Assembly (NCBI GenBank): GCA_023375675.1
Contig: JALQBC010000026.1
Location: 62,001-126,000 of the forward strand
From: Cytospora piceicola
Lineage: Eukaryota; Ascomycota; Sordariomycetes; Diaporthales; Cytosporaceae
Direction: 5' to 3'
DNA length: 64,000 nucleotides
A program made the translations under genes and the position numbers. A model generated the notes under the pieces. It did not search any database and was not told the DNA's origin. It worked only from the letters and a program-made list of their open reading frames with translations. Below, one piece after another: positions 22,850 to 33,744 of this stretch (position 1 is the first letter of the stretch; every line of letters begins with the position of its first letter).

Positions 22850-23615
22850 CACTCTTCACCCAATAGATACACCACCCACCATCACAAGCACATCAGCCTT
22901 GTTAATAGCCTGACACCCTCGAACCGGCCGAATCGGAGCGACCTATCTTTACCAGGACTTCATCCAGAGGTTCTAAGTACCTACAATATTGTCTCGGGCT
23001 CGAGATGCGCCACGCTGATACTGTCGAGACCTTGGAAGAGCTTGGAGATATGGTCAGCACCGAAGGACGCTAATCCCTACAGCTACATCGATATCTGGAG
23101 GCTGAAGTGCGATGAAAGGAAAAGGAAGAGGAAACTGAAATGAAAAAGGAAAAAGGATAATCGAAAGGCCAAGCCAATGGACCGAAGCATTTGGCTACTG
23201 AGAAGCCACCTTCATCCACCGCACTCGCGCCCTGCAGGCGTCAACTCGGGTCGTGAACCAACCAACCGATCAATTCTTATGGTCGCCCTGCCGAAGCACG
23301 AGCAACCAGATGCCCCATGCTACGACCCACATCCAATACGAGCAAACGTGCCAGTGCTTGCGGATATGCGAAACTATCACCATTGATGTTGAACCGGCCG
23401 GCATCACGAGCTGGGTCCAGACCGTCTGATGTTTCAATATGGCTCTCCATCTCCGGCGGCGCTACTTCGATCATACCCGATGGGCCGATGGACAACACCC
23501 ACCATCGGATGATCCCAACCCTGATCCTCTAGGTGACGGCGGGGTGACTATATTTTTCTTCTTGGGCGAGAACCGCTGAGCTGTGGACTCGACTAGGTCA
23601 ATGCCCCTCGATAGC

Positions 23616-23686
23616 CCACGATCGATACAATGCTCCTAAATATTCCACGATCGATACAATTCTCCTCAATACTCCACGATCGACGG
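23616..23686 (+). repeat. 29-nt direct repeat, about 2.5 copies
   Basis: The words CCACGATCGATACAAT..CTCCT begin at 23616, 23645 and 23674, exactly 29 bases apart; the third copy stops after CCACGATCGA. Each unit contains the small palindrome CGATCG. Confidence 0.9.
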
Positions 23687-26183
23687 TCCCGGCAGAGGCA
23701 GAAGCTTGGCGACTTGATTTCTTTTCTCCGGGTTGAGCCACCGATCGGAATGTTTGTTCAGCCTTGTCCAGGTGTCATCGCCCGTCTTCTGGGCCAAACA
23801 GACTGGTATGGTAGCAACAGGATTATCTTGCAACGGCCCACGCAGTGTTGCCCGGAGGAAGTAGGGCAAGCTAATCGCGCAGTGTGGCCGTTGGTCAGTG
23901 AGCGGCGCTTTCGCTGGGGAGAGGATCATATGACACCCCCTCCCCCCCTCTCTCTTTGCAAAAGCTGCCGTGGCCGCTGGCCACTCATCGTTTTCGTGTC
24001 TGCGAAAACTCCCGCTGGATGGTCTGCAGATCTCCCTGTTCCTGCATCTACCATATCAGGAACGTTTATCAATAGAGTGGGAGTGAGTAGGCGGTCCGAC
24101 GATAACGCAAGTCCCCTTGCATCACTTGGCTGCCTGGCTGACATCCCCCTGTTGCGGGCGGACTAACAAAGTCTATGTTCACTTGAACAGAGAATACCGC
24201 CTTACACAAGTCTCGTGACTGCTCTGTCTTCCGTTCTGGATGTAGCATCTATCCATATCTAGAAGGGATTTGGATTTCTTGCCTTGTGAAGCTGCGATCT
24301 GCTCACACGGCTTGCTCGTCTCCCGCAAGCACAGAGACATATCAGTTGCAAACGAAACACTGAACCCACCTAGAAGTCAACTGGGCAGGCAAACTGGGGC
24401 AATTTTGCCGCGAGCTGCAAGCTACTGTAGCATCCACGAATGGCTTTACTGCTACTTCACCTATCTACTCCGCCCTGTCTCGTGGTTATCTGGTACTGTG
24501 TAGCAACGAAACTTTCATGAGAAGGCGGCACACACTGGACTCGGTCATCTTTCGAATGAAGAGTTGCACGAAAGCCAGGGGACCACAAAGACAGGGCATG
24601 TGAAGGTGTGCATCCCAATGCGATGAACCCCACGGCTGCGAACCGCTGCAGGTTCCCATATTGATTCAACCCTAATCGGCGCTGACCCAACGTGTGGGGT
24701 AACCTGCTGCAGCACGCCATCACCATTTAGATCTCATCTCTTATTATGAAAAGACGACAATGCGATTCGCTGTAGTGCCCACCTGCGGGCCGCTTTCGAT
24801 GAGGTCGCATTCGACTGGGCCACCGGCCATTCATCATCTCCCAACATCAACAGTACGACAGCCGAATGTACCGACTCGGAGATTTCGTCATGTAAGCACT
24901 TTGTGCGGAGCTGCCGGGGATTTTCATGGCTGCAGCCGACCGTGGCTGCATCTCGATAGCCCGAGGCCGGATGCTGGTGGTAATTAGAGTTGCTCACGGT
25001 TTGAACTGGAGAGCGCTCCATGTGCATACTGGGCTTCAGCAGAGAGACTACCATTCTGGGCCTTGGGCTTCGGCACTTCTGAGTTTTTTGCCTCTTTCAT
25101 TTTGGGCCACGCACACATTCTGGCACAGCTGGCAGTTGTGGCTCAGGGAGTGTGTAAAGAAATTCTCACAGCATCGAACTTACGGCGGTCCCGACCGCGC
25201 CAGCTGTCGACTTTTTCCCAATCCGGCGCCAGGCACTTCAGTCTGAAAATCTGAAACCAATTCTTCACGGCGCAGCAGCTACCCAGCGGCGCAAAACATC
25301 GTACAGTCTGCCTAGGTTGGGCCCAGCTGCCAGAGGTTCAGTTTGCGTTGGGCTTCGGGGGGGGGGGGGGCTCGCTCAGCCCTGTGACTCTTGAAAACAC
25401 GCCCTTAGCCCCCAAAAGGAGGCCTACGTTGCGGGCTGAACCATGCGATTAGTGGCCATCGAGTTTCTCTCGCACATACACACACAAAGAAAAGGGAGAT
25501 GCCCTTTTCTGAATTAGACAAGTAGACGTCTACGCAATCCGCAATGGTGCATGCCAGGTTGTGCCAAGAGGATTATACCTAGGTACACAGCGTGCCAACA
25601 ACCTTGAGTGAGGCTCGTGCTCACTCGCCCTGGACCTTGCATCGCTCTGCCGATCCTCCTCCTAACGACACACCTTTCCTTGACCTTGTTCACGCACACA
25701 CACCACACTCCTCTTACAACGACATGGACTGTGGATTGCGACGTTTGTCTTCTCGCACCGTCGACTTTTGTGCTGGATGCCCGAACCATCCCTTGCAGTT
25801 CCTCTGTTGTCCAATCAAGCCAGCAAGCCCTGTCTTGTCATGTCCCATTTCGGGTCTTGGGGGGAGATCCACTTTCTTTCCTCCTGACGACGCCGTCCAC
25901 TCCTCACCTTGACACTGTTGAGCCACCCCTCTTTTTCCACTTCGGGCCCTTCGGGCGCAAGAGAGTCCAGGCCGTTCCAGGAACCAGCCGTTTATGCCCA
26001 TCAGTATGCCAGACAGGGGTGGTGGAAGTGTTCATCGCCCCGTCTCATCATATCTCGAGCTGTGTCTATCTTTAGTGAGGTAGCTGCCAGCCTGGATCAC
26101 GCAGACCTCACTGCCTGTACCTGCATTTAGAAATACTTTGGTATGCCAGCTGGAAGGCAGGACGGACGAACGAGTCTCCTTCG

Positions 26184-26190
26184 TATATAA
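26184..26190 (+). promoter_or_regulatory. TATA box (TATATAA)
   Basis: A clear TATATAAAG element 165 bases before the ATG at 26349, followed by a leader rich in C, T and CAA, as in strongly induced fungal genes. Most other genes in the window show no such box. Confidence 0.6.
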
Positions 26191-26348
26191 AGCCCCCGTG
26201 TCTCCTTCCACACACCATCTCTTCGTTTCTTCCGTCTTTGCCCAGAACACCAAGCAATCAAACCACCCACGCACACCGGTTTCAAGCAACTACATCATCT
26301 TCCGAACTTTCTTTAAACTTTCAACACCAACAAACCAGCATACGAAGC

Positions 26349-26654
26349 ATGTCTCGCAGCCCAAAGTACGCCGTCGACGTCCACAACGAGAAGGACCAAA
26401 GAGACACATCCGTCAACTCACTGGCTTCGCGATCTACCAACATGTCTCGCCCTGTGTCCGCCATCTCTACGGGGTCTGACACAGACTCGTCCTCGGATAG
26501 CATGTGGTCGACCCAGCCAGCGCAGGGGGCCGACCCCAAGACCAAGGTCAACAGCAAAGGCCAGGTTGTGACCGTCTACAACCACCACCAGGGCAACCCT
26601 ACCAACGAGCCCACCCCAAGCTACAACTCGGCTCAGACCTATGGCCGGCACTGA
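26349..26654 (+). CDS. small hydrophilic Ser/Thr/Asn-rich fungal protein
   Basis: Single exon, 101 residues, from MSRSPKYAVDVHNEKDQ to the stop after QTYGRH. It is rich in Ser, Thr, Asn and Gln, has no cysteine, no signal peptide and no hydrophobic segment, and is probably disordered. The Ser-rich stretch STGSDTDSSSDS could be a casein-kinase-type target. The final block (VTVYNHHQGNPTNEPTPSYN) looks the most conserved kind of segment. I do not recognise the family. The TATA box and long upstream region suggest inducible, possibly developmental or stress-linked, high expression. In-frame codons before the ATG lack another ATG. Confidence 0.65.
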   Translation: MSRSPKYAVDVHNEKDQRDTSVNSLASRSTNMSRPVSAISTGSDTDSSSDSMWSTQPAQGADPKTKVNSKGQVVTVYNHHQGNPTNEPTPSYNSAQTYGRH

Positions 26655-27610
26655 TGTCCATGAGGGGGTCGAGATGATGCGTGTTGTATGACACGCAACC
26701 CCGATTTCCTCAGCCACGGGACTCTGTTGCCTCGGCGTCGGCATGCAGTACCGTATGGTGCACACGGTCGAAAGGAATAGATTTGGGCTGGTGCTGGAGT
26801 CTTTGATGCGACGTCATCTATAATACTACGGCGTTGAACTTGGGCAACTGGGAAGGCAAGTCGTATGGTAAATGGTACCATTACGGCAATTTGGCGCAAG
26901 AGACTGGATGGGAAATGGACTAAATTGTTTTTGGAAGGAATACCCCCCAATGGGACTTTACACATCAGATGTCTGCTGCCACAGTTTACTGTTTCTGACT
27001 GGGGTCATTTCTGTCCCCACCTCCTTGTTATAGAAAATGTATAAATAATAATACAAGCAAGTCACTACTATCAATTACCTAGGTACTGACTAGATCCAAA
27101 TGTTTTCGCTTAGTTGTGTGACGAAATACACAAGTACTTGTTGACTTTCAGCTTCTGGCAGTCGAATCGTACACTGACCCGCGGCTGTAGTTCTAATTTT
27201 GGAGGGCCAGTCACGTATGGTTTGCGGCCTCCACCCATTAAAACAATCTTGGAAGTTCTGGGGCGTAAGCAATGACATTTGATACTACCGAATGACCGAA
27301 ATGTAATTACCGTCTTTGTCCACTTTGTCCACAAGATTTTCCCTCGCCACCGTCGCTCGTTCCCAATGGGTGATGGACGAGATGCCACCAAAACAGCGAC
27401 CTGATGTTGGCAAGTCATCATGCATGGGGCTGGCCTGTCGGGCGGCAGTCCAGCTTGGCATCCTCCATTCGCCGACTTGCCGCAGCCTGCATTCCTGCAG
27501 TTTCTTGTTCCTGAATTCCGTCCACTGGCTGACGAGGGCGAGGCTACCTACCAGGAAACCCACTAGAGATCAGCGGATTACTACTACTCTACTGTATGTA
27601 TGTATCTATG

Positions 27611-27668
27611 TACATACAGACACACAGACACACAGACACACAGACACACAGACATACACACACACAGA
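27611..27668 (+). repeat. CACACAGA microsatellite
   Basis: A run of (CA)n interrupted regularly by GA, with an 8-base period of CACACAGA. Confidence 0.85.
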
Positions 27669-28375
27669 CGGACATAGCAGGGGCCTCGAAGGCTTTATGC
27701 ATGATCCTGTGCCGCAACGTGATCCCTGAAAACGGCCGACCGATCTGCCGCAAACCCCCACCCCCATGCTTGTAGTAGCCTGTGGGGATCTTGCTATAAA
27801 GGAATACGGGAGATGATGCGAGCTGATCTCTCTGGAGGTGTTGAGGTGCAGTCCGTGGCCCCCTCCCCCTTGAGGACTTGACAGCCTGAGTTCGAGTCCC
27901 TCGCCTTTTTTGGACTCAGATCCGGTTGCACGAACACCTGGAAGGACCCTAGGATGTCTTAGATGGGCATTTCAGCCTCCTGAGAAGGATTCGCGCTGTA
28001 AGCGCACGCGGGATTAATCAGCCTCCTTGCCACCAAATAGTAGCCATAGCCGCTGTCACTATTCCGAGGCTGAGACTGACTGCCCAGGTTCGCATGGGCA
28101 TTTCGCAGCGTGTGTCGCACAAGAAGGAAGCATGACGTATCCGCTTATTCTCCCTTGGAACTGTTGATTGATCGACCAACCTGCAAATGGTTACTAGGCT
28201 GCTAGGTAACTACGAAGTGGTCAAGGAGTATAAGGTATCTCCAGGAGAGTCGTAAGCTCCCACCATCGATCATCATCAACATGAACTTGACTCGACTTAT
28301 TCGTGTGTAAGGAAAGGGGGCAGAAAATCGGGGAAAAGGCCCAATGTAAACGCTGATCTGACCCTAACCCTCAAC

Positions 28376-28439
28376 TACCTAGGTACACCCATGTTGTATA
28401 AACCTTGGTAGCAAAAAGTAAGTACCAAGTACCTAGGTA
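28376..28439. repeat. pair of TACCTAGGTA palindromes
   Basis: Two perfect copies start 54 bases apart in the 3' flank of the RPEL gene. The other nine copies in the window start at 7991, 12145, 15393, 25576, 27076, 29917, 33292, 44632 and 56002. Confidence 0.85.
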
Positions 28440-28481
28440 GCCCTGGCAACATGACGAGCCCCGAAGCTTCGTCCATCTGTC

Positions 28482-29068
28482 TTAAGCTCCGCCCTCCCTC
28501 TTGGCGTACTCGTCCTCCATGGCATCCTTGTATTTCTCGTCGGGGGACCTAGGGTCCTCGTCTGGGTTGAGCACACCCTTCTTGATGAGGTCGTCGGGCG
28601 AAGGGCGGTGGGCGATCTTCTCGTTCAGAGAGTCGGCTCGCATATGCTTCTGGAGCTGTTACATGTAGCAGAAGAAGATTAGCCCATGTGCTCTCTCTAG
28701 TCAGCTCGTGTGCCTGTGCTATTCCCAGTTGAGGAGGGGAGAAGCAACAAGCGAAGCAAAGTGTCCGGGTCGACGTACCTCCTTCTGCTGTGCCAGCAGG
28801 CCGGGAGCAGCTGAGGAAGCTGGCAGGATGTTCTCTAGACGAGAGAGAGTAAAGGGCGGCACGGTCAGTAAATGCACACAAGGGAAACGAGCAAAGCAAC
28901 AAGGCCGGGGCGGAAGAAGCAAAAACAATATTGGGCGTGCTCACTCTCGATAAGCTCAGATCGTTCTGGACGGTGGGAGAGTTGCTTCTCGAGGGAGTTG
29001 CGACGGGCGGGATCCGGGCGTGCGATGGAGGACTCGTCGACCTTTGGGGTGGTGTTCTCGTCAGCCAT
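28482..29068 (-). CDS. RPEL-repeat protein
   Basis: Three exons: 29068-28945, 28834-28779 and 28655-28482; 117 residues. Two RPEL motifs are present: HRPERSELIEKNILP (about residues 32-46, completed by the first splice junction) and HRPSPDDLIKKGVL (about 76-89), separated by a linker of about 30 residues. In animals the RPEL motif (RPxxxEL) binds monomeric actin, as in MRTF and Phactr proteins; the fungal short proteins are less studied. The second motif has Asp-Leu in place of Glu-Leu. The rest is highly charged and ends with an acidic, Lys-rich tail. No signal peptide or membrane segment. Both introns have regular ends. Confidence 0.9.
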
Positions 29069-30142
29069 GATGAGGAAGGATGGTGTTTGTTGTTGTTATG
29101 GACTGGCTGGTTCTGGTCTTGGATCAACTGATTGTTTTGTGATCTTTCGGTTTAGTTAGTGTCAAGTTGGAGGGTTGAACAAAGCAAGGAAAAGAGGGCA
29201 AAAGAGCAAAAGAGCAATGCGGGGAGAAAAGACCACCTGGGCAGCGACAACTTCGTTTTGTATACATGGGCTGGTCGGTTGACTACGGGTCCCGTCAGGT
29301 ACAGCTAGCTGGCTTCCCTCCTCCTCCTTCTTCTCCTCCCATTTCCTCCTCCCATCCCCTCCTCCCATTTCCACTTTCCGTTCAACAACCAAAAGAGACA
29401 ACAACACAAAAACCTTGGAAAAACCCTTGGACGGCTCCTCTCTGCTGCCCAAATGCACAACCAGCCCACCAGCCCACTTGCCCAGCTCAACTGGTTGCCC
29501 CCTGAGCTGAGCTGTTTCTTTGTGTGTTTGTTGTTGTGGGGTGACCGCTGACATCAGTGCCGGAGCTCTCCCCCACACTGCCCAGCTGGCTCTATTACAG
29601 CAACTGTATGTAAAGTTGCTCAATGCGCCTATCACGCCTGCGCTCATGTGCCCCCGTTTCCTGCCCCGCATTTCCAGGGGCTACGTACAACAGGGGGCCA
29701 CAGGGGCCAACAGGGGCCAGCAGGGGCCAGCAGGGGGGGACCATCCCACGCTGCCCACCTGACTGACTGACAACGGGCCCTGCCGAAGATGGATCCACTG
29801 GGTGATGCAGTCAAATGTGCAGCTGTATTCAGGTGCTTATGCATTAGTGTAGGTCGGTACGTACCCGCTAAAACTGCAAACTTGAAAATCACCTTATCTT
29901 GAGAAGATCATCTACCTACCTAGGTACCTAGATACTCGGGTATGTACAGTATTTCCCCAGCTAGATAGAGCGACAGGAAGGGGGTGACGAGAGCAGGGGA
30001 CACGAAGCCGAAAGGGGAGGTAATCTACGAGATAAGAGAACTGTAGAAACACCCCCAGACACCCTTCTGGAGCATGCATATTTGACGTTATGAAACCTAG
30101 GAGAAATGAATCTATTGCATTCTGGATATCATAAAAGTCTAA
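29069..30142. other. intergenic
   Basis: About 1.07 kb. CT-rich leader-like sequence at 29320-29390, the repeat at 29690-29740, and TACCTAGGTA at 29917-29926 embedded in a longer run of TACC/TAGG half-sites. No gene seen. Confidence 0.5.
29690..29740 (+). repeat. 10-nt tandem repeat (CAGGGGCCAA/G)
   Basis: Five units of a CAGGGGCCAR theme end in a run of G. The strong G bias means the plus strand could form a quadruplex. Confidence 0.8.
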
Positions 30143-31588
30143 TTACTGGGTGACAAACCGCCCGACAACCTCCTGCATAAGTCCATAGTCCCGCCTGTTA
30201 TCAAACATCTGCGCATGGTCCATCTCAAACCAGAGCAGCTCTACCCCGGACCTGGTCTTCACAGCCCCCCGGCTGGCCGCCTCCAGCACCCCGCCGGAGC
30301 CGTCCTCATCCTCGGTCAGGTATCGGCCCACCGTCCGCGTGTCCACGATGAGATCCCGCCCCGCAAGGCAAACAGCCGCCTTGCGGCCACCGGCGACGAG
30401 CTCCTCCTTCCAGATGATGTTCTCCCTCCAGAAGAAGTGCCGCCCCAGCACCAGCGCGATGCCCGGGTCCATACTCGCCAGGTACCACAGCTGCCACTCG
30501 TTCGCCGTCTTGGGCTGCCGCCTCGTGAAGTTGTAGGCCACGTCCGGAAGATGGAGCAGCAGGGTCACCGGATCAGCGAGCACGACACCCTTGGCCCGTG
30601 CACCCAGTTCGGGGTCGTGCAGGACGTGTGTGGTCAGAACGGTGCCGTAGGAGTGCCCGATGAGGACGAACTTGTCAATGCCGTGGTTCTGGAGGATCCC
30701 CTTGAGGTGTCGTAGGAAGTCAGGCCTCGTGAGGATGTTGGTCTTGGTCAGGCGCATGGAGATGGGAAGGATCTCAAGAGCCAGTACCGCACTGGTAGAC
30801 GGGAGAGAGGAGAGGAACGGGACGTAGGGGTAGAGACCAATACCGATTCCATGGAGGAAGACGACGGGCAGAGTAGTCGACGAACGGTCGGCACATTGAG
30901 GGGCACGATACCAGTAACTGACCTCATCCGATGGCGACTGCCGCAGCATGCGCCCAAGGGAAGCCAATGGTCGAGCAGGAAATACATCTATGAGATTGGT
31001 CCGCAGGGAACACGGCCAGAACTGAAACCCGTTCCAGAGCATGCGGGTGTGGGTAGCTGTGTCGACCAGACCCACGGTGAGATACCAGACGAAGCTGCGG
31101 TACCGATGTTGGACTTGATCGAAGGTCAGCCTCATATGCCTGGCACCTCCGTAACCCGGCTCCAGAGGACGGCCAAGTTGTTCCTCCGTTTTGACGATGA
31201 ATGTCTCGAGCTCATCCTCGATCTCAGGACTGGACTCTTCCCTGTCGAAGAAGGCCCAGAGCAAGAAATCCCTGACATTGTCTCGCTTGATGTCGTTGAT
31301 ATCCGCACCCAGAGCCCACAGGCTCAAGTACCTTTCAGGATCGGGGATGTTGTCGAGACAACGCTGGAAGATGGCGGCCCTGTCTTGTTCATGTTCTTCT
31401 GGCGGGTGGTTTGCCACGTGCGAGAGGCGGCGCTTGAATGGCCCATAGACGAAGACATAGTAGAGAGCCTCGAAAGGTATCAAGATCCAGAACGGGCGAG
31501 GCAGAATGAGCACGAGGATAGGCAGGTATTTCAGGACGAAGACACAGATACGGATGAAGACCAGCCCATGGAAAGTAGGATTCAGCAT
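30143..31588 (-). CDS. membrane-anchored alpha/beta hydrolase
   Basis: Single exon, 481 residues. A hydrophobic N-terminus (residues about 8-50, two segments) anchors the protein; the hydrolase fold follows from about residue 235. Motifs: oxyanion-hole loop VVFLHGIGIG, nucleophile elbow GHSYGT with Ser313, acidic residue likely in AGRDLIVD, and His458 in MDHAQMF. The region between the anchor and the fold (about 60-230) is specific to this fungal group. The substrate is unknown; relatives are usually labelled only as alpha/beta hydrolases. It is divergent from HRI1 and shares its upstream region. Confidence 0.9.
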   Translation of the reverse strand: MLNPTFHGLVFIRICVFVLKYLPILVLILPRPFWILIPFEALYYVFVYGPFKRRLSHVANHPPEEHEQDRAAIFQRCLDNIPDPERYLSLWALGADINDIKRDNVRDFLLWAFFDREESSPEIEDELETFIVKTEEQLGRPLEPGYGGARHMRLTFDQVQHRYRSFVWYLTVGLVDTATHTRMLWNGFQFWPCSLRTNLIDVFPARPLASLGRMLRQSPSDEVSYWYRAPQCADRSSTTLPVVFLHGIGIGLYPYVPFLSSLPSTSAVLALEILPISMRLTKTNILTRPDFLRHLKGILQNHGIDKFVLIGHSYGTVLTTHVLHDPELGARAKGVVLADPVTLLLHLPDVAYNFTRRQPKTANEWQLWYLASMDPGIALVLGRHFFWRENIIWKEELVAGGRKAAVCLAGRDLIVDTRTVGRYLTEDEDGSGGVLEAASRGAVKTRSGVELLWFEMDHAQMFDNRRDYGLMQEVVGRFVTQ

Positions 31589-32298
31589 CCTGATAGACAG
31601 ACTATGGTGAGTGGCCAGCCTCGCAGCGAAACATCGGAGGTTGATGATGGCGGTGGCGATGGCGATGGCGATGGCGATGAGGATGGGAGTTGTCGTCGTC
31701 GTTGTCGTCGATGTCAGCTGTTCTTATGTATGTATTTTTTTTTAATAATAAAGTTTTTTTTTGTTGAACATGCGTCTCAAGTGTGCTCCATCCTCAATGC
31801 GGGCTTTGTCCAGTCATGATTTGCATCGAGCAGGACGGTAAGTTGCATGTGATAAATTACCATCTTGGAAGAGTTGGGATCGCGCATTTTTCGTTCGACG
31901 TGCCTGTTACCAATGACTCCCGAGGTATGACGTCAATTATTCCCAACAAAACCTTCCATACGTTCCCAAAGGTTCCCAAGGATTTCCAAGGAAGGCATGG
32001 CTGATCGACGTCTTGAGTCTTATCAGTATCAGATCGATCAGATCATCTTTGCGGGTGAGACGGAGGACGCATTGCTGTGGGACTGCACCCAAGTACCTCC
32101 CCAAGTATCGAACCCTAACCCTTCTCAGCAAAATATCCACTCTCTTTTCAACAACGACGACGAGCCTCACCTGCCGTGGGGACAACATAACAGAAATAAT
32201 AAGAGTTGAACTGCATTTAAGCAAAACAAAAACACACATCCTCCCCTTCGTTAGGCACAAAAACCGGTATAGCATCTTCTAGCCCGATCCAGTCCAAC
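31589..32298. promoter_or_regulatory. divergent promoter region, hydrolase / HRI1
   Basis: Contains a GGCGAT repeat at 31642-31686, short T and A runs near 31735-31765, and CCCTAACCC at 32113-32121, about 180 bases before the HRI1 ATG. Confidence 0.5.
31642..31686 (+). repeat. GGCGAT hexanucleotide repeat
   Basis: About six units of GGCGAT with edge variants, just upstream of the hydrolase start. Confidence 0.85.
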
Positions 32299-33033
32299 AT
32301 GGGCAGCATATCCATCCGCGAGCACATCCGCTGGGGTACAGATGCCCTCTCTGAGCCCACCTCAACAATTGTTCTCACCTCACCGGCTCGCTACTTTGTC
32401 GATATCAGAGTGTTGAGGCGCACATTATCACCAGGGTTCAAACACCCCAGCGGCGAGGACTTTGGCACATTGCCAATGGACCAACTCGACTGGGGATTCG
32501 CAGGCACATCCTCATCTGGCAAGGTCGCCCGACCTGACGGCAGCCAGGTCTCTCATTCCGTCTTCCATCATTGGGTCGACAACCGCAGCAAGGTTCCAGA
32601 GACCATCTCTGATGAGGGCGACATGTTTCCTCAGCCGAATGACGTGACACTGGAAACCGGGAGGATGGTCAACCCAGCCACGGGGGTAGAGACGGATTAC
32701 GAGGAGCTGTGGCGCGACGAGGATCCAAGTCCTACCGTGGAAGGCATCGCATGCGTCGTCTTCCGGATACAAGACGACTCAAGTGGGAAGCGCGGCCAGT
32801 TCTTGCGCCTGGGACAGTACGCCCAGGGCGTATTGCAGGATGGGGACACCTACACGGCTGAGAGGTGGATGTGGGATCAAGCACAGTCCACGTGGAAGCG
32901 ACTTGTCAAGATTGGCGACAATGAAGCGCCCTCTCTGGAGTCGCTACTTGAAACAAACGGCTCCCTGTACAAGGAGGGCGAGCAAGTTATGACTCCGACT
33001 GGCACCTGGACGGTCGTCGAGGCCAGAGGCTAG
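32299..33033 (+). CDS. HRI1: HRI1 family protein
   Basis: Single exon, 244 residues. It opens MGSISIREHIRWG, continues with TSPARYFVDIRVL, MDQLDWGFAG, HWVDNR and GRMVNPATGVETDYEELWRD, and closes with EEGEQVMTPTGTWTVVEA-like phrasing. This layout matches the family of yeast Hri1 (Hrr25-interacting protein 1), a soluble two-barrel protein of unclear biochemical role found across fungi. No signal peptide or membrane segment. The ATG at 32299 is the first in frame and begins the conserved block. Confidence 0.85.
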   Translation: MGSISIREHIRWGTDALSEPTSTIVLTSPARYFVDIRVLRRTLSPGFKHPSGEDFGTLPMDQLDWGFAGTSSSGKVARPDGSQVSHSVFHHWVDNRSKVPETISDEGDMFPQPNDVTLETGRMVNPATGVETDYEELWRDEDPSPTVEGIACVVFRIQDDSSGKRGQFLRLGQYAQGVLQDGDTYTAERWMWDQAQSTWKRLVKIGDNEAPSLESLLETNGSLYKEGEQVMTPTGTWTVVEARG

Positions 33034-33744
33034 CGAGACCATCCGTGGACGACGCTACATAAGTACTTCAGGTACAGACCAGTGCACCGGTTCTGTGCCC
33101 AAAATGATGCACATGGATACAGTAAATACATGCCGTTCCATCAAAGCCTCCTTGCACGACTGGTCTTCCCATGTACTCTTAGCTTTCAGAAGCGGCTCTG
33201 CTGTGTTGCGCCGGACTGACGACCCATACCGGCTCTGGAAGTAGCCTCAATCTCAACTTCACCAATCACGGCGTCTGAGTCCAACTTAAACTACCTAGGT
33301 ATCCTCTAACGCCTGGGAGAGCAGACCATACCTTGTTCCTGCTAACATTTCAGCCCCTTGATACCGACTCGGGAACCATATTAGTTCCTGGGCCCTTAGC
33401 CACTCCGGTTCATCCATGGATGAAGCCGTCGTCTCGCTACCTTTGACGCATACCATGATTTCGACCAACATAAACTTTAGCAAAGGTCAGATCATTGACC
33501 GAGCGCTGATCCTGGAAGGACACACAAGGCTCTGGCCTAGCATATAATTCCCCTTTCGCCGTGAATTCTTTCCTCCCTTCTGTTGCCTCTTCCTCCCCTC
33601 TTCTCTTCCTCCTTTCAACACCACACCCGCACATCTAACCTCGAAGACTCCACGGCAACTGTCTCCCTATTTTACCCTTTTTTATTTTATTTATTTTGGG
33701 TTTCCAAAACGTATATCCGAAGAGAATAACGGAGGACCTTCAAC
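33034..33744. other. intergenic, contains TACCTAGGTA
   Basis: The palindrome is at 33292-33301. A CT-rich stretch at 33560-33640 and T-rich run near 33670-33700 look like the leader of the next gene. No gene seen. Confidence 0.5.

Larger units (their letters stand above)
22496..26348. other. 3.8 kb gene-poor region with tandem repeats
   Basis: No frame here resembles a known protein and I could not assemble a spliced gene on either strand. The region holds two tandem repeats (listed), a run of about 13 G near 25359-25371, TACCTAGGTA at 25576-25585, a TATA box at 26184 and a CT-rich leader before the gene at 26349. Such long upstream regions are typical of heavily regulated fungal genes, but a non-coding RNA or a fast-evolving gene cannot be excluded. 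Confidence 0.45.
26655..28481. other. intergenic, two or more TACCTAGGTA sites and a microsatellite
   Basis: No gene seen in about 1.8 kb between convergent genes. Palindromes lie at 27076-27085, 28376-28385 and 28430-28439, and CCCTAACCC at 28362-28370. A tRNA-like B box near 27890 was examined and rejected. Confidence 0.5.

Noticed and set aside
23630..24166. 178-codon plus-strand frame in the gene-poor block
   Set aside because: It begins inside the 29-nt repeat, has no recognisable domain, and Ser/Pro/Arg-rich composition typical of chance frames.
27611..27668. Regularly spaced short repeats that might suggest a CRISPR-like array
   Set aside because: It is a simple CACACAGA microsatellite with no unique spacers, in a eukaryotic genome.
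27840..27920. tRNA-like B box (gttcgagtcc) followed by a T run near 27905
   Set aside because: The T-stem does not pair, no A box lies at a suitable distance and no acceptor stem can be formed.
30851..31819. 322-codon plus-strand frame over the alpha/beta hydrolase
   Set aside because: Antisense of a gene with clear catalytic motifs; no domain or start signal of its own.
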